Below are positions 24,174 to 36,064 of a DNA stretch of 64,000 nt, one piece after another; positions within the stretch are counted from its first letter, which is position 1; every line of letters begins with the position of its first letter. Under the pieces are notes generated by a model. The model had not been told where the DNA came from. It ran no database searches and saw only the letters and a list, made by a program, of their open reading frames with translations. The translations under genes and the position numbers were made by a program. The DNA is from Liolophura sinensis (Eukaryota > Mollusca > Polyplacophora > Chitonida > Chitonidae): NCBI RefSeq assembly GCF_032854445.1, contig NC_088296.1:24373604-24437603 (forward strand). Reading direction: 5' to 3'.

Positions 24174-27100
24174 CTGTAATGTAAAACACAAATATCCCTT
24201 CACTCAATCACACAAATCTGTTGATGGTTGCACATATTATATATAAAATAAAACTGACATTATCAGTCTCATAAACCACCACTATAAACATGTACACCAA
24301 GATAGGGGAAAGAGACCACTTAAAAGTATGCTCATATGCAAGGTCTCAATATTTGGGTACTTTCTATACATTGTATTTCAGCAAACTACAAGCATGTATG
24401 TGTTCCACACAGAGGGTTAGCCTGCATCTATGCACCTGCTGTTCTTAATGAATAAACCTGCTTGCAACATACACATTTACACATATACGGAATGACTATC
24501 AAGAGACTGATTTTAGCCAGTCAGCTGTATTTTCCAGCAACATTACAAATATTCCTCATCAAACTTTGGCCAAAACCTCCATATTTTCTGTCAGCTATGT
24601 GTATCAACATGTAACGATTGGGTTTCCATGACATTTGAACAAGGTGGCCTAGATGTTGGTAAACTTTGGGAGGTTGGGTACTGAGATAACAGTTTTACAC
24701 ATTCCAGAAAATTGGCTTACTGTACAGAATAAGGGTGCAAGTAACGTGTATACTGGTTTACACCTTTGCATATATAGTCAAATTTTAAGAACAGTTTTGA
24801 AGCCTATAGAAAATGGGCTCTTGAGCACTATACTAAACCATGTCCCCATGACTACGGCGATCATGTAGACTTTATTTTTGTTCTTATTTTTCATTTAAAA
24901 TTAATCAAATGTTTTGTAGATTCATCCCTGCCAACAACTAAAGCAACTGCTTTCCGTTTTATATCAACTAACCACCTGAAACATTTGTGCATAAGAGCAA
25001 ACATATCCATATATATTACAAATTTACTTACGGTTTCAGGCATTTCATCAACACTGTGTACGTTATTGCGATTTGGGCGTCTTCTGAAATTTATTTGGAA
25101 AAAAAATCCCTCATTCCTAAATTGCAGTATAATATATGCAAAACAAATTTGGTTACCGAGATTATTTGGGTTTAACTGCTTATGACAATATAGCTTTTAA
25201 AAAACACTTTCGGGTATTATTGCAATTATTACTATTACGCTGCTATGATTTTGATAAACCTTCAATGTTTGTGAAAACAAATGTTTTTTCGTAAATCGCA
25301 ATGAAAATAGCAAAGTAATGGCAGATACTTTCCCTCAATTTTACATTACAAACCTTCTGATTCTCCTCACACAAGCAAGACGTTACATTCTGTATTCACC
25401 TGGCACAAACGGTGTGAAAAGATGACGTCACAGTCACGTCGGTGATGAGGAAAGGTTAGCATTGTATCTGTCCAGTCAAAAAACGCCTTTGATCGATAAA
25501 CCTTTTGAAAATGGCTTACACACCCGTGAAGTATGACTAAGACGATCAATTTACCTTTTGATCCTACAGTAAACAAGGCCAGTACAAACCACCAAGAGCA
25601 CACTGACCACTGGAACAATGACCCACCATGGCTTGAACTCTTCTGAGTCTGGAGGTAAATTTAATAGGCAAGGAGCTATTAGTAAGGATGATATATATGT
25701 AGCTGAACTTACGTCTGGAAGTAAGATTGCCTGAATCTTGTTAATCTACAACCAGTTTATGTCCGTCAAAGAACACAAATTCCTTACAAAAGCAAGATTT
25801 CCACCACATCACAATTAGCACTCTAAAATATTTGACACAAAGCACTGGGCTTTTATCTGCTTAGCACTAAACAACGTCTAGTTATCTGCTATGGAAACAT
25901 CTGCTGCAAGCGCCAGTTTATGGTCCCGAGATCTCTGGTCGAAGCCTACAACATATTATGTTGTTTATAGGAATCAATGGCCATCCAAGGAAAGTCATGT
26001 GCTGCTGGCAAACCAATCAAAATAAAATGCCAGTTTTCCGTGTTTATTTCAATGGGAAATAAACTTCAATCAAATGATCATATAAATATTTTTATTTTTA
26101 GTATCATTCTTTTTCTGTTTATAACTCACCCCTATATGAAGGATATGGGCTTGTCGCTTTGTCATTATCGGTGTGGTTCACTGTTTTCATTTGAGGAGTC
26201 ACTAGTCAATGAAATTGAAATAAACATGAACAGGAAAATAAAAGTCACAATTTTCTGCAATGTAGAATAATCCAACAGTTTTTACCGTGGACACTGCTGT
26301 TTGCTTTGCGTGAGAAATACGGTAACGTTACAAAAATGCTATGTGTAGTTTTCCAAGCGTAGACTGTTTTAAAAAGTCCATTATGTTTTCATTTAGAACA
26401 GAACACCCATAAACAAATGGCTGCTGACTGTGGGGAAAGAAGCATGCGGCGCCTCAGACACATGAAATCTCCCAGGTATCAAACTCTAGCTGTATTTTTA
26501 CTTACCGCAGCTTTCACGAGCAATTGGTACTTTCGAGTGAAAAATAGCACACTGACGTGTTTATCGGTGATATACTCACCCGACGGTGGGGGCCAAACAT
26601 TCAGGCAAACTTGAGCCTCAACCACGGCTTGTTCCTCGGGTACAACAACAGTAACGGAGTAGTTGTCGCTATATTCTGGTTTAGGGTCAAGGAGAACCAA
26701 GGAGCAGTCGTCTCCCAGGGAAGCCGTGTTATTAAACTCAGAGGCTATGAATGTTTTCCCGGTTAAAAGTCTGTTGAGCAATCTTTTGCTGTTCGTCTTC
26801 TGGGAGCGCCATAACACAGCATATGTGGCATTGGGGTTTTGTGTTGTAATGTTGCATGGCAAAGTAACGTTAGGCCTAGGAAGCTGAATGTCAACTCTGG
26901 GGTTTACCAAAACTGTCAAGGGACTAATGTCTGAATAACAAAAGACAAAACAAAAACACAGCTTATATTGAATGTGGAACACTTCAACCTTTCAGACAAG
27001 GCTTAACCTGGGATAAAATTATCAAATGTTATCGAGGTGAACTGATGACTTCATGATGCACAAGTAAACAAAATGAATGATCTGGTATTGTACTGATATA

Positions 27101-27395
27101 TGCAACCTTGCACTGAATGTAAGCTTATTCTTCAGGTTTTTACAGGTGTTTGTGTACATTTATGCATTATACATTTATTTATTACCTTTATGCCCGCCCC
27201 ATGTGTGATATTATTTAGTAAGGCACTACACACTGAGTGGCATGCTAACTGGCTGCTTTACTGGATACATGCATGGCGTATAAAAGACCAGTACTTACTG
27301 TGTACAAGACACACAAGGAACACCCAAACACAGACCAGACCAACTGCTAGAGCTCCATACTTTGAGTATGACATTTCCGTTGAGGTGATATCAAT
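24087..27395 (-). CDS. Gene B 3' part: TM - Ig - TM - short tail
   Basis: Five exons join in phase: 27299-27395, 26580-26930, 25555-25648, 25032-25083, 24087-24173 (phases 0-1, 1-1, 1-2, 2-0, 0-stop), giving 226 residues from 27395 or 219 from the ATG at 27374. Order: a first hydrophobic helix (GALAVGLVCVWVFLVCLV), one Ig V-like domain rich in N-glycosylation motifs, a second helix (WWVIVPVVSVLLVVCTGLVY) followed by the strongly basic RIKRRRPNR, and a short tail with no tyrosines. Two readings exist. Either ankyrin exons upstream splice into 27395, making helix 1 a true membrane span, or the ATG at 27374 starts a separate Ig protein and helix 1 is a signal peptide. The first three exons are well supported; the terminal exon is the weakest. 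Confidence 0.7.
25032..25083 (-). CDS. Gene B exon: basic juxtamembrane tail
   Basis: 52 nt, phase 2-0, acceptor aaatttcag, donor gtaagt. It encodes RRPNRNNVHSVDEMPET, continuing the basic stretch after the helix in phase with the previous exon. Confidence 0.65.
25555..25648 (-). CDS. Gene B exon: second transmembrane helix
   Basis: 94 nt, phase 1-2. DSEEFKP precedes WWVIVPVVSVLLVVCTGLVY, then CRIKR. Basic residues follow the helix, placing the C-terminus in the cytosol. Confidence 0.8.
26580..26930 (-). CDS. Gene B exon: single Ig V-like domain
   Basis: 351 nt, phase 1-1, acceptor ttattcag, donor gtgagt. PNVTLPCNITTQNPNATYAV gives strands B-C with Cys, and VLWRSQ carries the core Trp. Strand F reads PEYSDNYSVTVVV: the D-x-Y core is present but the usual second Cys is Val. 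Other Cys are in DDCSLVLL and AQVCLNV, so the disulphide may be rearranged. NVT, NIT, NAT, NNT and NYS are potential N-glycosylation sites. Confidence 0.8.
27299..27395 (-). CDS. Gene B exon: junction and first hydrophobic helix
   Basis: A strong acceptor (gttgttgtttccttcag) ends at 27396, and the frame is open from 27395 at phase 0: IDITSTEMSYSKYG then the helix. The ATG at 27374 lies inside the exon with G at -3. The donor is gtaagt at 27298, phase 1. The splice creates ...CLVHN-ISPL, and no clean small-residue -3/-1 signal peptidase site is obvious next to it, which mildly favours a membrane span. Confidence 0.75.
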
Positions 27396-27519
27396 CTGAA
27401 GGAAACAACAACGAAATTCTTTCAGCTTTAGAAAACAGTCACTTCCACATGTATACTTAGAAAAATGATCAGATAGCCAGTCTGAACGTTATCTTTTCCC
27501 CATAACATTTAGAACGTAC

Positions 27520-27618
27520 CTCATTCTGAGCATTGCCCGTGGCCCCATTCTTCACCAATAGACGAACGAGTTCCACATCATAGTTCTTCAGTGCCAGATC
27601 TAAGGGCGCAACTCCATC
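27520..27618 (-). CDS. Ankyrin-repeat exon ank1 (most 3')
   Basis: 99 nt, phase 0-0, acceptor ttcccacag, donor gtacgt. It encodes DGVAPLDLALKNYDVELVRL then LVKNGATGNAQNE, one 33-residue ankyrin repeat. It is the last ankyrin exon before the gene B membrane exon, 124 bases downstream, and has a working-looking donor that needs a phase-0 partner. Confidence 0.88.
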
Positions 27619-27924
27619 CTGTGGGAACGGAATTGAATCAAACATGACGAGAGTTTGTGGGAAGTACATTTTTGGCATTGTGGATGTCCGGTGTCACGAG
27701 AGGTCAGTCACAATGGTACAAAGTATAATTTGCAGCACATGCTTTATTATATTGTCACCCTTTACTTCTACGTTTATTATGAACCAAGTAAATTTTACTT
27801 TTTAACGATATTATACATTAAATGACGGAAAAATAATTTGCTCTTCGAATAAAGGCCGTTAATGACATTGTTAATCACCCGACGCCCTCAGCTTCGCCCT
27901 TAATTATATTTGTGCACCACGTAC

Positions 27925-28023
27925 CTTATTCTGCACGTTGACACTAGCCCCGGACATTACAAGCAGGTTTACAAGGTCCTTATTGCCTCTCCGTACCGCC
28001 AAATACAAAGGAGCCTCTCCTTC
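27925..28023 (-). CDS. Ankyrin-repeat exon ank2
   Basis: 99 nt, phase 0-0. EGEAPLYLAVRRGNKDLVNL then LVMSGASVNVQNK. Acceptor ctcacag, donor gtacgtgg. Confidence 0.9.
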
Positions 28024-29630
28024 CTGTGAGACATCAAAATTCAATGTCCTCAACAATTCTTTTCATCGTTCTGTGAAGGTTGTCAAAGATTAAGTGAATC
28101 TATACAAATACTCGTAGTTCAGTGGAATTTATTGAAAAGTGCTAAACACTATAAGTGCTATATACTACATGTATACCACATGTGTACTGCTGGTCGCCGA
28201 ACTCATATATGCAGAAAACTTGATTCCAGCAAAGAAAATACGGCCTTAAAAATCATAGATAATGAAAAGTTAGGAATTGACACTCTTTTAATTTGCTTCT
28301 GGAAAGAGAGAAGCAGGAACAGAGAGTTAAACAAACGGTAATGTACACTTGTAAATGAAAATCATTGTCTAACTGCGTTTTGGCCTCGTATCTACATTTG
28401 TCTCAAAACTGCGCTATTATCATGTAACTTGTAAAACTGCCATTGTTGACCATATGACACATGTTTTTTTCTGGCAAAATCCGTGTATCATTCATTAGTA
28501 CTTATTCATATGTTTGGAGAGTTACATGTAGTTCTGTTGACGAATCAAGGTGAATTCTCTGGAGTAAACCATCGATGTTTATTGTGTTACTTTCGAGTTA
28601 TTCTACCATGTCTGAGATATTGTATCTCAATTTGGCGAAAGGCGAGTGGTCGCCAGCAAATGATAGTGTGACGGCGAGCAGTCTCCGTCTAGAACCTCCT
28701 TCGTTTAGATCCTCCTGTTGTTTTAACGACATGTAACTTGTATGTAAAAGGTTTACGGTAGTCAGTGGCAAGATGTAAACACGGGTTGTTGTCGAATACA
28801 AAGTTTGAAAAACTATAAGTTAATTTGCTCAACTTGATGTGAATTACTTGACCATTACAAGTGGTATCAGAAATCGAATCAAGGTTGAAGTGACATCGAT
28901 CAAACGTACAGGAGAGACCTGTACAGCACTAAAACCTTAAAACCAGTGTCAAAAGGCTACGGGGAGTAGAGTGGTCTTAGGGTGATGAAGGGTCCAGTTT
29001 TTGCGTTCAATTTAAATTGAACCGCTTGGACACAGCTGTTGAACAGACCCGAAAATGACCATCTGAAAGCGTATGCTAACAGCGTTCAACGTACACCGAA
29101 CAATCATACCCTTACTTGCATGCTACGAAATGCATCAGAATGATGGTAAGCGGACTTTCATCTGTGTTTACGTGAATAAATGCAATTCTGAAAAAGACTG
29201 TCAATTGACGATATAATCTGATAAGAAAATCCCATTAGGTTAGAGTGGCCTTTTGTGCATCCGTCTAAATTTCACGTGGAGTAGGTGGAAAAAAGAGAGT
29301 CCTGGCCTAAGAGAATTGGAAAGGGTGCAAAATCAAACAGATGGGGCTTCGATAGAAAGGAAGAATTGCTACCTGCGTACCTAAGAGACAGAGTAGCAGT
29401 AAAATTACGTCTGTCAGCCACACCCTGACAATTTTTGACCAAAACTGTCACAAAAGGCCTACTACTCAGATTTGTTTCAAAGGCATCTGTTACCTGATTT
29501 ATGTGTTCATGATTACTGTCATGCAATACTGACACTGTCATGGTGAATACATTCTGATTTACCGAGAGAATATGTTGATAAACTGGCAATGGACCATTTG
29601 ATTCAAGACATACATATGGAAGCCGGATGA
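28024..29630. other. Intron between ank3 and ank2, distal part
   Basis: No exon supported. A 163-codon minus-strand frame (29272-29763) runs from here into the GC-rich island; it has no family match that I know. Confidence 0.35.
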
Positions 29631-29639
29631 GGACATCTC

Positions 29640-29840
29640 GCCCAGCCGCTCGCGGTCCGCGGCACCGGGGCGGTGCAAATTGCGCGCGAATGGTACCGTT
29701 CTCGTGTCGCGGCTCGCGACTCGCACAAATGGTGACCGTCCTCGTCCCGTCGTCTCGCGGCACGACGACGTAACAAATCCGGCGCGATCGGAACCGTCCT
29801 CGGGCCGCGGGGCGACAGGACGAGGACGGTCACCGTTTGC
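29640..29840. repeat. GC-rich island with inverted repeat
   Basis: About 200 bp of strongly GC-rich, CpG-rich sequence in an AT-rich intron. Degenerate tandem copies of a (g)accgtcctcg-based unit occur. A 22-bp arm at 29731-29752 is matched by its reverse complement at 29813-29834 with one mismatch, with 60 bases between. Confidence 0.8.
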
Positions 29841-30454
29841 AACCACGTGAATAGATCAATGTTAGCTATCTGGAGCGAAGTCCGCTGAAAGACATGTGCT
29901 TGGGACATTTTTAAACGTTGCACTACACTCATGAAATGGACAAAACTTCGTTGTATGTACGTGGGCAGACAAACCAGCAACCTGCGGATGGTAAGCACTG
30001 ATTCCCCTCTTCGTGTAGTGTTTTTCCAGCATCTTCCTATATCCTCCAATATCTATGTAATATCTATCCATCCATGACTATGTGTCTGTGTCCCATCTAT
30101 CCTTCCATCTGCACCTACAGTGTATTTAATAATGAGACAACCCCAAAATCACAATGTTTACAAACAAATAAACAGAAGTTTTTTTTCTCTCGCCATTTTC
30201 TAATATGGAATTAAAAATGACCACTTCATTGTGTTCATTTAACTGTCCTAAGGAAGTATATTGCACACCACAGGCCCACTTCCGAGCTCTACGCGAAATA
30301 AACAAGTCTAATTTTAGGCTCATTGGCAGAAACTGCATATCGTGAAACTTGCATCTAACAGAGACACAGGAAACACCTTGCTGCATGACTTACTGGCCTG
30401 AGGTGGCTCGAAGTCTCGATTCACATTAGTGCTAGCTTACGGGATAAGGAAATG

Positions 30455-33015
30455 AAAATATGCAGTTGGTGATCAGGTTGATCTCACAGAATCTAATTTG
30501 GAGTTAAAAGGGAAAGTTGGGTGGGAAAATCTGTTGAATGAATACAGTGACATTCTGTTCATAAGGATGGATTCTAGGCAGAACCAATTTGACACAACAT
30601 GAAATAAACACCAAAGGGAACGATCCAATAAAGCTGCGACCATATCAGGTACCAGCAAGCCAGAGAGATATGGTTGAAAGGGAAGTAGATAAAATGCTGT
30701 ATAACGGGGTTATGTCCCCATCTACTAGTCCCTGGTCAGCTCCTGTTGTGTTGGTTCAAAGGCCAGATCAGTCATGGCGCTTTTGTGTCGACTATCGAGC
30801 CATAAACTCAATCACTAAGAACTATGTGTACCCAATACCGTTAGTGGATGATATGACCCAGGCTTTTGAAGGTGCCCATTAATTCACCACCATAACCTAC
30901 TCTCGGGATACTGGCAGGTGGAGATAGGGAACAAGCTTTCTCAAAATTTTGTTGTCAATACGAATTTAATGTGAAGTGCTTCAGCGTATCCGTGAAGCAA
31001 ATCTGAAGACAAACTTGAGAAGTGTGTATTCTGTCGGCCAAGTGTTAAGATTCTACGTCACACTGTTGGTGCTGATGGTATACGACCTGATGCGGAGAAA
31101 GTAAGTGTCATTAGAAACTTTCCCCTACCAATCCAATGTGACTGATCTCTGCAGCTTTCTTGGCGTTGTGTCGTATTATCAAAAGTATATACGTAAGTTT
31201 GTGTACATATCATCCCCTTTGCATAATCTCTTGAAGAAAGATCTAAAATTTCCATAGTGTTAGGGGTGCGAAAACGCATAAAACCAAATGAGAGACGCTC
31301 TTTGTTCTACTGCTATTTTACACTTTCCAAATTTTTCTCTGCCACAGACATCAGCAAGCACGGACTAGGTGTTGTATTGGCTCAGCTTGATGGTGAAGAA
31401 GAGTAAACAATTGCCTATGCAAGTCGGCAGCTGAAGAAAGCAGAACAGAATTAAGCGACCATTAAGAAGGTATCTCTCACCATTGTTTGGTGTATAAAGA
31501 GGTTCCGCTATTCTCTTTACGGTCGCCATCGTGACGAACCACACCCCACTCAGATGGATGATGATTCGGTAAACCACGTTGGAAAACTTGTCAGATGGTC
31601 ACTGCAACTCCAGGAATATGACCTTAAGATCGAGCACAGGTCAGGTGCAAAGCATGGCAATGCTGACAGCCTGTCGCGTTGACCGTATGTTGCTGCTCAA
31701 GTGCAACAATCTGATGATGTTGTTGGCTTTCGAAAGATGCCATTTTGGTCATCCCAAAGCATGAAAAGATGTGACCTTTTCACATCTACTATGATGGGGT
31801 ATCTAGAAGATGGTATCCTATTAGCAACGTCTACAAAGGCTAGAAAATTTGTCGCAGAGTTGGGAGACGGTTTACTGGAGGATGGTGCCTTGTATCACCC
31901 CTAAAGTGCAGGCTCACGGAGACGCAGAAAATATACCCGGAAACAGCTAGTGGTTCCGCAGTCACTTATCGACGATGTTTTGTTTATGTGCCACGATGGT
32001 CAAATAGCTGGTCACCTTGGCTTTAATAAACCTACGAAAAAAAAAAAAAAAAGAGAACCAATATTCCTTTAAAGGGATGTATTCGGGCACAGGCCACTGG
32101 GTGAAGTCTTGGATCTCCTGTCCTACTAAGAAAATTCGGAGACCAGCGCCTCTTGTACGAATTCCAGTGGAAAGACCATTTGATGGTATCACTGTGCATG
32201 TGTTAGGTCCGTTCCCGCCGATGGATGAGGGTAATTGGTATATTGACGTGTTAAGCGACTACCTCACAAAATGACCAGAAGCATTAGGAATAAAATCCCA
32301 GGATGCATGTACATGTGCCAAGTTATTTGTGAAGGAAATATCTGCTCGTCATGGAAGTCCTAAAGTCCCCCTATGAGACAGAGGAACAAACCTCTTATCC
32401 AAGTTGTTAAAGGAAATTTGCGAAATCAGGAACACTACCAAAGTAAATATTTCAGACCAGTGGGCTCGAAGAAAGGTTTAAAAATACGTTGGCAAAATTG
32501 CTGTCCATGTATGATATTAACCATTACCGTGATTGGGATTGTATGATACCATTCGCACTGTTTCCCTACAGAACAAGCATGAAAGAGAGCATTCAGGAAA
32601 CGCCTTTCTATTTACTCTGTGGTAGAGAACTCCTGTTATCAGTGGACACCACACTCCTTTTGAGGATTCCAGCCTTGAGGATGGAGCTGATTACAAAGTT
32701 GAAGTCACAGTTCCTATACAAGAAACCCTTGAACTGGCCAAAGCCAACATAGACCTGGCTCAGCCGAAGTAGAAGACCCACCATGATGTCCATTCTCGTG
32801 GATCTCTGTTCCAGGAAGGCGATGAAGTGTGAGTGCATAATGGCAAACCCTCTCCGGGACTATGCAAGAACTTTCTTCATCCGTGGACGAAGCCATATAG
32901 GATTGCCCAGACGATTTCGATGGTGAATTTTGAAGTTGTTTACCCTGAAGGAAAGAAACAGAGCAAAAATTTTCTTGTCTAGACTAACAGGTTAAAGCCT
33001 TTTGTGACCCAGAGC
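30455..33015 (+). mobile_element. Decayed Ty3/gypsy-type LTR retrotransposon (pol)
   Basis: Pol domains appear in order on the plus strand, antisense to the ankyrin gene. Reverse transcriptase is at about 30,590-31,250 with PSTSPWSAPVVLVQR and RFCVDYRAIN. RNase H is at about 31,340-31,680, ending HRSGAKHGNADSLSR. The integrase core is at about 32,100-32,760, followed by a C-terminal part to about 33,010. Many stops and frameshifts interrupt all domains, and an A-run sits at 32,037-32,053. RT-RNaseH-IN order identifies the Ty3/gypsy group. No gag, protease or LTR pair was recognised, so the ends are uncertain. Confidence 0.85.
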
Positions 33016-33770
33016 AGAGGCCCAAATATGATATTCATTTGTCTGGGGAAGATGATCTTGTGGAATGTCGATTGGACCTTTCCGGGAGATGGTCAGCTTG
33101 AACTTCTCGATTTGTGTTCTAGAACAACGACTAGGTGCACCTGTCCTGGAAAGAAGTATTAACTGAGCGCCATTTTAGGGTGCTCAACCGTGTGGGTAAC
33201 CACACATTAACTATTTGATGTGTCCATACCAACGAAACTGCCCTTGTTTCACTGTAACCTTCACAGCATTATGTTGTTTCAGCTGTTACACATTACCATT
33301 AAATGAACAATGACGAGGTGAAGACCTGCTACTTCATTGTAACTGTTTAATTGTAATTGTTTAATTATGCCTATCCGGCAGGTTACTTTCATCAGTAAAA
33401 GCAAAGGAAGTCTGATATTCCTTTGCACGCTACATAGATACACTCTACATATAGGAAAAAATGCATCCAGTGATGTCACAAGATTAGTGTTGTACAGCGC
33501 TGGTTTTATAGTTTGCTTTCAGCATTCCCATGGGTTGATGAAACATGACAAACCGAACACTGTATGTATATCTACTTTCTGTTTATTTGAGAGGTTGATG
33601 GGGAAACCTGAATATCATAGAGTTAGCATGTACAAGTCAATCAAACTATTGGAAACTATCATTAAGCTGGACATGAGAAATGACTAAGCGAAACAACATC
33701 AACGTGAGTACGATAACCTATAGAACTAGCTAGGCCAATCGACACATCGACTAAGCCTGCGGAACTAAGT
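33016..33770. other. Intronic, no feature recognised
   Basis: A 106-codon plus frame at 33367-33687 shows no domain. It may hold the 3' remains of the retrotransposon, but no LTR could be identified. Confidence 0.35.
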
Positions 33771-33774
33771 TTCG

Positions 33775-34305
33775 CCCCAGTGACGCTGTCAAAATTTATA
33801 ACAGTCTAGCCCCAGTTGCGCCATTGCAGACTGGGCGGCTCCAGTGGCACCTTCGCGGACTGGACCGGCCCAGTGGGGCTCTCCCTGATAGTGGATGACA
33901 GTTCTGTTCCAGTGGCGCCGTCATGTTGGATAACAGTTGCGGCCCACTGGCACCATCGCCGTCGCGATGTACGACAATTTCGCATCACTGGCGCCATCGC
34001 GATGTGTTAAGCCCCAGTGGGGCCATAGCGATGTGTGAAAATTACGCCCCAGTAGCGCCATTGTGATGTGTGACCGTTAAGCCCCAGTCGCGCCGCTGCG
34101 ATGTATGACAGTTCAACTCCAGTGGCGCCGTTACGATGTATGACCGTTCTGCCCGAGGGGCGCAGTCGTGATGTAGGACGGTTCCACCTCAGTCGCGCCG
34201 TCCCGATGCATGACAGTTCCGCCCCAGTAGCGCCGCTGCGATGTATGACAGTTCCACCCCAGTGGCGTCGTCGCGATGTATGATAGTTCCGCCTCAGTGG
34301 TTTTC
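33775..34305. repeat. 35-bp GC-rich minisatellite
   Basis: About 15 degenerate copies of a 35-bp unit built on gccccagtggcgccgtcgcg then atgtatgacagttc. CpG-rich compared with its surroundings. Located in the ank3-ank2 intron. Confidence 0.9.
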
Positions 34306-34986
34306 TCTGCAGTCGGCACACAAAATTTGGTTGATAGTCCGGACAACAATAATATAGGGTATCGCCCGGAGGGTGTATGCCCTAAATATTGCTCCATGAC
34401 ATAAAGAGCATGTCACACCTGGACACTCCTAGCATCTTTCCTAGACGGGCAGAATTTCACAGGTTGTTACCAAACTAGGCGATGCCGTATATTGCGCAGC
34501 AGTGTCTTGAAAATGTGGGGCAAATGTGGTTACGTGGTTTTTCGGCCATATGGGTTTTGTGACATTTATATTTTTTAAAATTAGAACAACTGATAAAGCG
34601 AATGTTGTAAAATGTTATCTTGTTGTACACTGAACTTAAGTGCATATATATAGTTAAAAAAGGCGTCAAAATTCACTCACAACTTTTAAAACTCGCCATT
34701 GGTCCAAAACATGAGGTGAAAACTGAAAAGGTTTTGAATGTTGATATAACCTGATGCATTCTGATGTATTTCAGGTCATAGCAAAAAAAATAATATAATT
34801 TTTGTTAGTACCATACCTAATATTGTGTTTACGCCAGGGGTAGCAAAATATAAACTATTCACGCCTGAGGTCAACAAGTTTCCATCTTTGACTTTTGTTA
34901 CTAAATGTGTTTAAAGGTAAAGCTAACTTATTAAAATGATTCTTCCTCCAACATGCTCTCGTTTTAAATAACCATACAGTACGTAC

Positions 34987-35085
34987 CTTGTTCTGTACGT
35001 TGACATTGGCTCCGTGCTTTATCAACAGACGAACAAGGTCCATATCATCTGCCCTCAACGCCCAAAACAATGCCGTCTCAGCCTC
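34987..35085 (-). CDS. Ankyrin-repeat exon ank3
   Basis: 99 nt, phase 0-0. EAETALFWALRADDMDLVRL then LIKHGANVNVQNK. Donor gtacgt. A 7-kb intron holding a decayed Ty3/gypsy element separates it from ank2. Confidence 0.9.
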
Positions 35086-35454
35086 CTGTGGGATGTCACA
35101 ATAATATGTCATTTATATACTTGTAACACGCTTTTGTTTTTTAATTACTACTAGTCCACAAAACAGTATCTCCTTTATATGGATCACCAGGATGTTATAC
35201 TGGTTGAGGGTAGATTAAACAAGAGTTCATGTGAACACACAAACGCCCCAACAAATGCATTTGTTTGAAATGTATAAAAGAATACCAGCAGCATTGTGGT
35301 GTGTATAACCCTTGGGGGAGGGGGGGGGGGATTTTTATCGCAAGCTGGCAAATGTGTTCACCTGAAACCCAAACATTATGCGAATGTTGGAATTGTAGCC
35401 CGGGCTCGAAAATCAAATCTATGTATATAGTATATATAAGACAAATCTCATTAC

Positions 35455-35830
35455 CATGACAACTGCGAAAATAGATAAATGTGTGTCGTAAAAACATTGT
35501 CACCTGCGTATCTATGTATCCACCAAAAAATAAAACTCTATGTAGAATACTGTGGGAGGAACAACTCGGATTTGAAAATTATATCTATGTGTATAGCACA
35601 TTTAAGAAGAGTGGTTATCTGGAAATAGACAAGTGTGAGTCGCGACACATCATACATACACTCATCTGTGTATGTATCCACCAAAATCAAAACTCTACGC
35701 AGACAACTTTTGGAGTTATAGCCCGGACACGAATACGGACGGTCACACGGACAGACGGACACAATCGCTATAACATAATACGCCCCCATAGTGGCGATGC
35801 GTATAAAAACTACTGAGCGACCATTGGCCA
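35455..35830 (+). repeat. Diverged mobile element 3' end
   Basis: Two imperfect copies of a roughly 180-base segment (tctatgtatccaccaaaa and gtatgtatccaccaaaatca) lead into cggtcacacggacagacgga and cataatacgcccccatagtg. This terminal signature is one I associate with repeats common in molluscan genomes; the class is not assigned. Confidence 0.5.
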
Positions 35831-36064
35831 TAACTACCTAATGAAGATACATATGCAGGTATTGTATACTATTATGTTAACAACGTTTTCCACAGGGTTT
35901 TTAGAGTGAATCTATTTTTGTTTGTATTTTGTACCCCCTATGTTTACACAATTTAGACTGTATGCCTGGAAATAAACCTAAAATGAAACATGTATTTTAG
36001 TGCTGGTCTTATTTAGTCTAGAATCAGAGAAAATGTGAAAATCATCGTACTGTACACCACATAC

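Noticed and set aside
29272-29763. 163-codon minus-strand frame with a protein-like second half
   Set aside because: It begins inside the GC-rich repeat island, no family was recognised, and no exon borders were found; left as unsupported.
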